A stretch of 8,851 nt of DNA, taken from positions 1-8,851 of the forward strand of contig WFQV01000149.1 in the NCBI GenBank assembly GCA_015486905.1, written 5' to 3'. This document shows, in pieces, positions 1-4,874 of the stretch. How positions within the stretch are numbered: the first letter of the stretch is position 1; each line of letters begins with the position of its first letter. Source of the stretch: Melioribacteraceae bacterium. GTDB lineage: Bacteria > Bacteroidota > Ignavibacteria > Ignavibacteriales > Melioribacteraceae. The translations under genes and the position numbers were made by a program. Under the pieces are notes generated by a model. The model was not told the DNA's origin. It ran no database searches and saw only the letters and a list, made by a program, of their open reading frames with translations.

Positions 1-212
1 CTTCTTTTTTTAATTTCCCTACGGATGTGAATAGCAATATCAGAATATCTAAAATCTGTGCCTTGAACTTTAGCATCGTTCCAAAGTAAAATTATTTCAT
101 CGAATTTTTCGTTTTGTAGAGCTGTAAGAATAGCGCCGTCTTTTTTGCCTAATAATTTGCCCGCATCATTGTAGCCCACAAAGGAAAGCAATATTTTCTT
201 TTGTTTAGCCAA
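1..212 (-). CDS. N-terminal fragment of a probable CARF-like / RtcR-like sensor-domain protein (runs off the left edge)
   Basis: An open frame enters from the left edge and gives 70 codons plus two bases. I place the start at the TTG of 210-212: an in-frame TAA lies 11 codons upstream, no ATG or GTG start better placed is present, and a weak GGAAAAAG precedes it. After a basic start (MAKQKK) comes a hydrophobic strand ILLSFVGYNDAG (residues 7-18), then GAILTAL (26-32) and a second strand FDEIILLWND (37-46). The order strand, G-x-N-D loop, helix with a G-x-I-L-T-x-L start, second strand ending in LL matches what I know of CARF ligand-binding domains (Csm6/Csx1-type proteins, and the N-terminus of RtcR-like sigma-54 activators). 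No effector domain is visible, so whether it is a regulator or a nuclease cannot be told. The coding frame is seen directly; the family is an inference of moderate strength. It is separated from gpsA by 840 bp, so it is probably its own transcription unit. Confidence 0.6.
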   Translation of the reverse strand, partial: MAKQKKILLSFVGYNDAGKLLGKKDGAILTALQNEKFDEIILLWNDAKVQGTDFRYSDIAIHIRREIKKR

Positions 213-239
213 ACACTTTTTCCAATAAGATTTAATTAC

Positions 240-268
240 AACTTAAAGAAATATTACATTTTTGTCAA
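240..268 (-). promoter_or_regulatory. Possible promoter for the CARF-like gene
   Basis: On the minus strand a perfect TTGACA (263-268) is followed 17 bases later by TAAGTT (240-245), which matches a TATAAT -10 box at only three positions. It lies about 28 bases upstream of the proposed TTG start, in very AT-rich sequence. The -35 box and spacing are good and the -10 is poor. The same TTGACAAAAA string also occurs twice within repeats on the other strand, so it may be chance. Confidence 0.25.
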
Positions 269-336
269 TTGTGGTAAGTTCTTGGTTAAAGTTTAAATTT
301 GGTTGCAAAAAATTTTTGTTGATTTTCTCGTTAAAC

Positions 337-412
337 GTTTTGTCACGATTTTTGCCTGTCCCTCCAGCGGCGGGGCTAACTCCAGCGAGCTGACCAAAAA
401 TCGCGCCAAAAC
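337..412. repeat. 18-bp inverted repeat with GC-rich core
   Basis: The left arm gttttgtcacgatttttg (337-354) and the right arm caaaaatcgcgccaaaac (395-412) are reverse complements at 16 of 18 positions, separated by 40 bases. The core contains ctccagcg twice (362-369 and 380-387) and ccagcggcgggg (364-375). The first 16 bases of the left arm and the 12-mer in the core both recur at 3511-3543 in the same order, so this is a copy or variant of a dispersed element. Confidence 0.7.
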
Positions 413-439
413 TAATTTAGTTGTTTTTGTCCTTTACGC

Positions 440-459
440 CCACAGGTTGAAACCTGTGG
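440..459. repeat. Perfect 9-bp hairpin (CCACAGGTT/AACCTGTGG)
   Basis: Bases 440-448 and 451-459 are exact reverse complements with only GA between them, so the actual loop would open to four or more bases. Neither strand has a T-run directly after the stem, so it is unlikely to be an intrinsic terminator. It resembles short intergenic palindromes of repetitive families and sits among other such elements. Confidence 0.65.
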
Positions 460-540
460 TTAATGTTTTCCGTTTTTTTGCCGTTAGTAAATTTAAACCT
501 GTAAATACAGAGAAGGGTAAGCAATCAAATTGTCCCTAGC

Positions 541-552
541 GCGGCAAGCCGC
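541..552. repeat. Short GCGGC-aa-GCCGC palindrome
   Basis: Five-base arms (541-545, 548-552) are perfect complements around AA. It directly precedes the aattatgaat direct repeat and the CCTGCC hairpin, as part of the mosaic. Confidence 0.45.
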
Positions 553-603
553 AATTATGAATGATGAACCTGCCTGCCGGTAGGCAAGTTTTGAATTATG
601 AAT
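553..603. repeat. CCTGCC hairpin flanked by 10-bp direct repeats
   Basis: The hairpin arms aacctgcct (567-575) and aggcaagtt (582-590) pair at 8 of 9 positions around gccggt. The exact 10-mer aattatgaat occurs on each side, at 553-562 and 594-603. The 13-mer gaacctgcctgcc (566-578) recurs exactly at 3555-3567 in the queA-ispD gap. The flanking repeats could be a target-site duplication, but they may equally be part of a simple attatgaatt-rich background. Confidence 0.55.
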
Positions 604-619
604 TAAAAAATTTACAGCA

Positions 620-671
620 AAAATATTTTGACAAAAAAACAAAGATTTGAGTGAGGATACTATTCAGCACT
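620..671 (+). repeat. Direct repeat copy 1 (about 47-51 bp)
   Basis: Bases 620-666 match 874-920 at 42 of 47 positions by hand alignment, at a constant offset of 254 bases. The repeat opens with aaaatattttgacaaaaa and ends with gatactattcagcact. The match resumes after a 12-base interruption present only in copy 2. Strand is nominal. Confidence 0.7.
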
Positions 672-724
672 TTTGAAGATGTCCATTTTTCAAACCTATT
701 CTCCCTTTCCCTCCTTCCATGCAT

Positions 725-818
725 GGATGGTTGGATGGTTGGATATTGAGCCGTCATTGCGATTCCATAGTATACTTGGGAATACGGACAATCCATTCAT
801 CCAATTATCCAATCATCC
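725..818. repeat. 20-bp inverted repeat of GGATGGTT units
   Basis: The left arm ggatggttggatggttggat (725-744) and the right arm atccaattatccaatcatcc (799-818) are reverse complements at 17 of 20 positions. Each arm is itself built of 8-base ggat-n-n-tt units. A perfect palindrome ccatgcatgg (717-726) touches the left arm. The 54-base interior is not recognisable. The pair lies between the two direct repeats. Confidence 0.65.
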
Positions 819-873
819 TTAACTCGGCAAAGCCGGCAACCAATTTCCCAATTTCAATTATTACAAAAAGTTT

Positions 874-937
874 AAAATATTTTGACAAAAAAAAGAAGAT
901 TTGATTAACGATACTATTCATCCAATCATCCAGCACT
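874..937 (+). repeat. Direct repeat copy 2, with a 12-bp insertion
   Basis: Second copy of the repeat at 620-671. It carries tccaatcatcca (921-932) between tattca and gcact, which are contiguous in copy 1. The extra bases have the same ATCCA-type sequence as the inverted-repeat arm at 799-818. Strand is nominal. Confidence 0.7.
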
Positions 938-1052
938 GTAAAATTTTCCACTTTCCACTTTCAATTAAATAAGTTTTAAGTGACAAGCGCTGTTCTCTGC
1001 TTTTCAACATTCATCATTCAGAATTCAACATTAAAAATTATTGTGGCGGGGT

Positions 1053-2051
1053 TTAGTTTTCCGGCTTCATATCGCGGGACATAAGTTCGTAAGTGACTTT
1101 GGCGGGGTCGGCATCGAGGAAAAGAATTTTGTAAACGGATTCCGAAATGGGAGCGTCAATATGATGCTTGGCAGCTAACTCATGTACGGAGCGCGAGGTT
1201 TCAACTCCTTCGGCAACCATTTCCATTGATTTTAAAATTTGTTTTAATTTTTTGCCTTTACCTAATTGTTCTCCCACAAATCTGTTCCGGCTGTGACGGC
1301 TCATGCATGTAACAATTAAATCTCCCATCCCCGAAAGCCCTGCAAAGGTTTTAGGCTGAGCTCCAAGCTCAATTCCCAATCTTGTTATTTCGGCAATGCC
1401 TCTTGTCATTATTGCCGCTTTGGTATTGTCACCGTAACCGGCGCCGTCAACAATGCCTGCACCTATTGCTATTACATTCTTTAACGCTCCGCCTAATTCG
1501 ACACCGATTAAATCCGTGGATGAATAAACTCTGAAGTAGGAATTCATAAATGCCGCTTGAATCACTCGCGCAGTATCTTCGTCGGTCGATGCCGAAACGA
1601 CTGCAGTGGGAATTTTACGGCTAACTTCCTCGGCGTGGCTTGGTCCCGAAAGGACGGCTATTTTATCAGGAGTTACAGAAGGAATTTCATCCTGAAGCAC
1701 TTGCGAAACTGTCAGTAGTGTTTCTTTTTCAATCCCTTTTGCCACGCTTACAAATGTTGTGTTGTGGTAATTGTAATTTTTAATTTTCTTAATTACACCG
1801 CGTAAAAACTGTGAAGGTATTGCCAGCACGATTATGTGTTGTTTTTCAGAGGCTTCCTGAAGTGAATGAGTAATATTTATTTCTTTGGGGATTCTAATTC
1901 CCGGAAGGTAAATCTTATTCTCGCGGGTTTTGGATAAATGTCTTGCGTAATTTCGTTTGTATTCCCAGAGAGTTACATCATGACCGTTGTTTTGTAATAC
2001 AATGGCTAATGTAGTTCCCCAACTCCCTGCGCCTAAGACTGAGATTTTCAT
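1053..2051 (-). CDS. gpsA: NAD(P)H-dependent glycerol-3-phosphate dehydrogenase
   Basis: Cytoplasmic enzyme that reduces dihydroxyacetone phosphate to sn-glycerol-3-phosphate, the backbone of phospholipids. The 332 residues match the usual family length. The N-terminal Rossmann nucleotide site is GAGSWG (7-12); then come the SVAKGIE segment (102-108), SGPSHAEEV (135-143), the catalytic lysine in ALKNVIAIGAG (K191), GLSGMGDLIVTC (238-249) and the substrate-binding SRNR stretch (254-257). All expected motifs are present, so it should be active. It starts two bases after the plsY stop (TAG) and has no clear Shine-Dalgarno, which suggests translational coupling to plsY. The pairing is functional: GpsA's product is PlsY's substrate. 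It is the last gene of the ispD-plsY-gpsA cluster, followed by non-coding sequence without an obvious terminator. Confidence 0.96.
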   Translation of the reverse strand: MKISVLGAGSWGTTLAIVLQNNGHDVTLWEYKRNYARHLSKTRENKIYLPGIRIPKEINITHSLQEASEKQHIIVLAIPSQFLRGVIKKIKNYNYHNTTFVSVAKGIEKETLLTVSQVLQDEIPSVTPDKIAVLSGPSHAEEVSRKIPTAVVSASTDEDTARVIQAAFMNSYFRVYSSTDLIGVELGGALKNVIAIGAGIVDGAGYGDNTKAAIMTRGIAEITRLGIELGAQPKTFAGLSGMGDLIVTCMSRHSRNRFVGEQLGKGKKLKQILKSMEMVAEGVETSRSVHELAAKHHIDAPISESVYKILFLDADPAKVTYELMSRDMKPEN

Positions 2052-2053
2052 GA

Positions 2054-2716
2054 CTATTTATTCTTTTTGAAACTCAACTTTCTTTCATTTCCGGAAAAGA
2101 CACGTTTTAAATTTTCTCTGTGTGTGTAGAGGACAAGCAAAGAGAGCAAAACTGTAAAAGGAAGAATTGTGTAATAGCCAGTAACTTGTGCATGGAAAAT
2201 ATTTTCTCGTATGAACATAATTATTGGAATTGAGACTGCCGCACTAACCGAGCCTAAGGAAACGTAACGAGAAATTCCTACTACCAAAGCAAACACAACA
2301 AGACCTAAAAGCATATCCAAAGTTACTATTGAAATTAGAACGCCCAATCCGGTTGCAATTCCTTTCCCGCCCCTGAAGCCTGCAAAGATTGTCCAAATGT
2401 GTCCTATTACTGCGGCTACGCCTGCAATAATTTGTACTAGTGTAAAATCGTCGAACGGCGTTGCGTTGTGGAAAGGGAAATTTCCCAAATAAAGTCGTGC
2501 AATAAGAATTACAGCCACAGCGCCTTTCAATGAATCCAAAAGTATTACTAAGATTCCGTATTTTTTCCCAAGTACTCTCGAGACATTCGTACCGCCGGCA
2601 TTACCGCTGCCGAATTTGCGGATGTCAACTCCTTTAACTAACTTGGTTATTATTATGCTGTTCGGAATGGAGCCTACTAAGTACGAAAGAATAATTATGA
2701 GAATTAAATTTAACAT
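2054..2716 (-). CDS. plsY: Glycerol-3-phosphate acyltransferase (acyl-phosphate dependent)
   Basis: Integral inner-membrane enzyme that moves the acyl group of acyl-phosphate (made by PlsX, not in this window) to the sn-1 position of glycerol-3-phosphate, giving lysophosphatidic acid. The 220 residues form about five to seven hydrophobic segments (near 2-26, 53-75, 92-112, 121-146, 152-168, 181-197). The three conserved cytoplasmic motifs are visible: SGNAGGTNVSR (37-47), FRGGKGIATG (114-123) and THRENLKR (198-205). Many PlsY proteins read GNPGATN or GNIGTTN; the AGGTN version is a mild variant. The tail is lysine-rich (KLSFKKNK). The start ATG has a GAGG site (2722-2725) five bases upstream. 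It lies 17 bp after ispD and 2 bp before gpsA, an obvious operon with its substrate-producing partner. Confidence 0.96.
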   Translation of the reverse strand: MLNLILIIILSYLVGSIPNSIIITKLVKGVDIRKFGSGNAGGTNVSRVLGKKYGILVILLDSLKGAVAVILIARLYLGNFPFHNATPFDDFTLVQIIAGVAAVIGHIWTIFAGFRGGKGIATGLGVLISIVTLDMLLGLVVFALVVGISRYVSLGSVSAAVSIPIIMFIRENIFHAQVTGYYTILPFTVLLSLLVLYTHRENLKRVFSGNERKLSFKKNK

Positions 2717-2733
2717 TATTTCCTCAAATAAAA

Positions 2734-3438
2734 TTATTTGTTTTTAAAGTTAAGAAAGAATTTGAAAAGCGTCAAATCGTTTTGCGAAGTAATTTTAATA
2801 TTGTCAGGTTTGCCTTCAAAGATATTTACTTTTTTAGATGAGCGGAACACCAGGGAGGATTCATCCGTTCCGTTAAAATTTTCTTTTATTGCTAAGTCCA
2901 TTGCTTTGCGCAGTTGAGTGTAAGGGAAAATTTGTGGTGTTTGAACGGAGTAAATTTTGTCCCTATTCAGATATTTTTCGACTATTTTTTCTCCCTCAAA
3001 TAATGTGTCATGAATCTTAAAAGCCACAACAGCATTGCCCTTTTCCTTGGCATAATTAATTGCACCGGTAAGTGTTTCGAGAAGAAGCATCGGGCGGGCG
3101 GCGTCGTGAACAGCGACTAAATCGTCCGGTTGTGGATTTTTAATTGCGGACAAAGCATTGTTAACTGATTCCTGCCTTGTGGCGCCGCCTTTAACAATGC
3201 CGGTAATTTTTGTTAAGTTGTATTTGAGTTTTATCTCTTTCAACAGCTTAAAAAATTCTTCCTCGGCGGAGATAATAATTTCGTCAATCAAATGGGATTG
3301 CTGAAACACTTCCAACGTGTAAGCAATAATTTCTTTGCCGTTTACTTTCACGTATTGTTTGGGTAAGGAAGAGTCGAACCGTGTTCCTCGTCCTCCTGCA
3401 GGGATAATGGCAATTGTTTTGTAATCTTTGTTTTTCAT
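2734..3438 (-). CDS. ispD: 2-C-methyl-D-erythritol 4-phosphate cytidylyltransferase
   Basis: Third enzyme of the MEP isoprenoid pathway: it joins MEP and CTP to give CDP-methylerythritol and pyrophosphate, in the cytoplasm. The 234 residues are typical of a stand-alone IspD, not an IspDF fusion. Seen in order: the CTP-binding loop PAGGRGTRF (13-21) with K27 in LPKQY, GGATRQESV (84-92), AVHDAARPML (109-118, with the metal- and nucleotide-contacting aspartate), LNRDKIYSVQTPQIF (157-171), TDESSL (191-196) and NIKIT (213-217). A CDP-ribitol-type cytidylyltransferase (TarI) is related, but this gene is not next to teichoic-acid genes and the motifs fit IspD well. No Shine-Dalgarno is visible before the ATG; an AT-rich stretch with a cacgaat direct repeat precedes it, so this gene probably has its own promoter downstream of the queA-ispD repeat block. 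Confidence 0.93.
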   Translation of the reverse strand: MKNKDYKTIAIIPAGGRGTRFDSSLPKQYVKVNGKEIIAYTLEVFQQSHLIDEIIISAEEEFFKLLKEIKLKYNLTKITGIVKGGATRQESVNNALSAIKNPQPDDLVAVHDAARPMLLLETLTGAINYAKEKGNAVVAFKIHDTLFEGEKIVEKYLNRDKIYSVQTPQIFPYTQLRKAMDLAIKENFNGTDESSLVFRSSKKVNIFEGKPDNIKITSQNDLTLFKFFLNFKNK

Positions 3439-3764
3439 TTAATTTTTTGTTAGCCACTAATTACACGAATTTTCACGAATGATTGTTCCATCTATTGAGT
3501 TCCTTTTGATGTTTTGTCACGATTTTCCCCGCCAGCGGCGGGGAGAAATCTTTTGAACCTGCCTGCCTCAACTACAGGTATGGTTCGCAATGTTTTCAAA
3601 GATTTCTCACCCCCATAAATCGGGGTTCGAAATGACAGGCTTACTTTTTAGACAGCCTTTTAATTGTTCTCTTTCCTATTTGAAAAAACAAGATTTCAAA
3701 TTTGTCTAACATTTTGCATCAAACCATTTCTTATTTCTCGTTTCTTCTTTCTTCTTATTTTTCA
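3439..3764. other. 326-bp gap between queA and ispD, filled with nested inverted repeats
   Basis: No gene is visible. From the ispD side it holds an AT-rich leader with cacgaat twice at a 10-bp period (3464-3470, 3474-3480), then the composite hairpin element at 3511-3633, then a ctttttagacagcctttt segment (about 3643-3663), and finally pyrimidine-rich sequence up to the queA stop. An AT-only weak stem near 3676-3703 (tttgaaa/tttcaaa) is the only terminator-like structure after queA and is unconvincing. A promoter for ispD probably lies in 3439-3510, but I cannot name its boxes. Confidence 0.7.
3511..3633. repeat. Composite hairpin repeat element sharing three blocks with the 213-1052 gap
   Basis: Four parts are seen directly. 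First, gttttgtcacgatttt (3511-3526), identical to 337-352. Second, a perfect 7-bp stem ccccgcc/ggcgggg (3527-3533 with 3537-3543) around agc; its ccagcggcgggg part equals 364-375. Third, arms gagaaatcttt (3543-3553) and aaagatttctc (3598-3608), exact over 11 bases, enclosing a gaacc/ggttc stem (3555-3559, 3582-3586) that begins with a 13-mer identical to 566-578. Fourth, cccc/gggg (3611-3614, 3622-3625) within attt-c/g-aaat arms (3602-3606, 3629-3633). This looks like several short palindromic units abutted or inserted into one another. Confidence 0.7.
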
Positions 3765-4802
3765 TCATTGAATTAACATTGCATCGCCATAACTTAAGAA
3801 TCTGTATTTTTCTTTTAAAGCCGTACGATATGCTTTCATTAAAAGGTCGTAACCGCTGAAAGCAGCCGTCAGCATAATTAACGTTGAACCTGGCTGGTGA
3901 AAATTGGTTACCAACTTTGTAGGAATTTTAAATTCGTAAGGCGGGAAGATGAATTTGTCCGTCCAGCCGTAACCGGGTTTTATGAACCCCGATGCTGTTA
4001 CGTTGCTTTCCAATGCACGCACGGAGCTTGTCCCTACTGCGATTACGTTCTTACCTTTTCTAATTGCTTCGTTTATCTTTTCGGCGGACTCTTCGGGAAT
4101 TTCGAAATATTCCGAATCCATCCTGTGTTTTGTAAGGTCTTCCACTTCGACCGGTCTGAAAGTGCCTAATCCGATGTGGAGAATTATTTTAGCAAATTTA
4201 ACTTTCTTCTTTTGTATTTTGCGAATTAAGTCTTTCGTGAAATGTAGCCCCGCCGTAGGTGCGGCAACCGAGCCGTCAACTTTGGCGAAAACGGTTTGGT
4301 AATATTCTTTGTCCTCGGGTACTACTTTTCTGCTGATGTAGGGGGGTAGTGGAGTCTCACCGATTTTTTCAATTGCACGTAAAATGTTTTCGCTTTCCTG
4401 ATTAAATCGCACCGTTCTACCGCGTGAGGTAGTATTGTCAATTACCTCACACCAGAGCGTGTCGCTGAAATAAATTCTGTTGCCGATGCGCACTTTACGT
4501 GCGGGGTCAACAATAACATCCCAAATGTTTTCTCTTTTATTTAATTCCCTAAGAACGAATACTTCAATAATTGCATTTGTTCTCTCTTTTTTCCCGTACA
4601 AGCGGGCTTGCATTACTTTGGATTCGTTAATAACCACAACATCGCCGCTGGAAACGTAATTGACCAAGTCGGAGAACTTTTTATGTTCAATTGTATTCGT
4701 ATCTTTGTCCAATACCATTAACTTGGAAGAATCCCTCGGCGAAACCGGATATTTTGCTATTGCTTTTTGGGGTAATCTGTATTTAAAATCAGATAATTTC
4801 AT
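3765..4802 (-). CDS. queA: S-adenosylmethionine:tRNA ribosyltransferase-isomerase
   Basis: Transfers and isomerises the ribosyl part of S-adenosylmethionine onto preQ1 at tRNA position 34, giving epoxyqueuosine in the GUN-decoding tRNAs (Tyr, His, Asn, Asp). The 345 residues are full length. The conserved blocks appear in order: MKLSDFKYRLP (1-11), YPVSPRDSSKLMVLD (18-32), the INESKVMQARL segment (59-68), PLPPYISR (151-158), KVDGSVAAPTAGLHFT (174-189), HIGLGTFRPV (209-218), VGTSSVRALES (256-266), TNFHQPGSTLIMLTAAF (299-315) and YRFLSYGDAMLI (333-344). The ATG has an AGGAG site (4808-4812) five bases upstream. It follows ppdK, but an intrinsic terminator lies between them, so expression depends on read-through or on a promoter inside the ppdK 3' end. 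No other queuosine gene is in the window. Confidence 0.97.
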   Translation of the reverse strand: MKLSDFKYRLPQKAIAKYPVSPRDSSKLMVLDKDTNTIEHKKFSDLVNYVSSGDVVVINESKVMQARLYGKKERTNAIIEVFVLRELNKRENIWDVIVDPARKVRIGNRIYFSDTLWCEVIDNTTSRGRTVRFNQESENILRAIEKIGETPLPPYISRKVVPEDKEYYQTVFAKVDGSVAAPTAGLHFTKDLIRKIQKKKVKFAKIILHIGLGTFRPVEVEDLTKHRMDSEYFEIPEESAEKINEAIRKGKNVIAVGTSSVRALESNVTASGFIKPGYGWTDKFIFPPYEFKIPTKLVTNFHQPGSTLIMLTAAFSGYDLLMKAYRTALKEKYRFLSYGDAMLIQ

Positions 4803-4828
4803 TTCTTCTCCTATTCATCTCTTCTTGC

Positions 4829-4870
4829 AAAAAGTAAAAAGGGACTGCTCTACTAATAGAGCAGTCCTTT
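4829..4870 (-). terminator. Rho-independent terminator of ppdK
   Basis: A perfect 11-bp stem, ggactgctcta (4842-4852) with tagagcagtcc (4857-4867), has a four-base loop. It can be extended by a G-T pair and by A-T pairs to 4839/4870. Read on the minus strand it starts five bases after the ppdK stop codon and is followed by CTTTTTACTTTTT. The A-run on the 5' side and T-run on the 3' side are those of a classical intrinsic terminator. Read on the plus strand the trailing bases (ttt, then gagtttattttttc) are less ideal, and no plus-strand gene precedes it. Confidence 0.88.
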
Positions 4871-4874
4871 GAGT

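Larger units (their letters stand above)
213..1052. other. 840-bp non-coding stretch made of mosaic short repeats and hairpins
   Basis: I find no gene here. Open frames of 60-80 codons on either strand have no recognisable motif, no ribosome binding site, and run through palindromic repeats. In order the stretch holds: an AT-rich leader that may carry the promoter of the left-edge gene (213-300); an 18-bp inverted repeat (337-412); a 9-bp hairpin (440-459); a GCGGC/GCCGC hairpin (541-552); a CCTGCC hairpin (566-590); two direct copies of a roughly 47-bp repeat (620-671 and 874-937) flanking a GGATGGTT-type inverted repeat (725-818); and simple CATTCA/ATTCAACATT sequence up to the gpsA stop (about 1000-1040). 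Several of these elements recur in the gap between queA and ispD. No clear intrinsic terminator for gpsA is visible. Confidence 0.75.

Noticed and set aside
440..459. Intrinsic terminator at the CCACAGGTT hairpin
   Set aside because: Neither strand has a T-run directly after the stem, and no gene ends close to it.
628..663. Sigma-70 promoters at TTGACA 628-633 and 882-887 followed by TACTAT
   Set aside because: The distance from TTGACA to TACTAT is about 24 bases, too long for a normal promoter, and no plus-strand gene follows.
303..904. Three open frames of 61-78 codons (303-539 plus, 596-796 minus, 719-904 plus)
   Set aside because: They run through palindromic and tandem repeats, have no ribosome binding site and no recognisable motif, and overlap each other on opposite strands.
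620..937. CRISPR-like repeats
   Set aside because: Only two imperfect copies exist, 254 bases apart, with unequal length and no regular spacers.
213..1052. tRNA or other structured RNA gene in the long gap
   Set aside because: I could not find a cloverleaf or any known RNA motif; the palindromes are short and isolated.
3527..3543. Terminator of queA at the ccccgcc/ggcgggg stem
   Set aside because: Read on the minus strand the stem is followed by AAAATCG and not a T-run, and it lies more than 200 bases after the queA stop.
3643..3663. Terminal inverted repeat of an insertion sequence (tttttagacagcc)
   Set aside because: The motif recalls ends of some insertion sequences, but there is no partner end, no transposase and no target duplication nearby.
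3897..4302. Plus-strand open frames opposite queA
   Set aside because: They are antisense to a full-length, well-conserved gene and have no motif or ribosome binding site.
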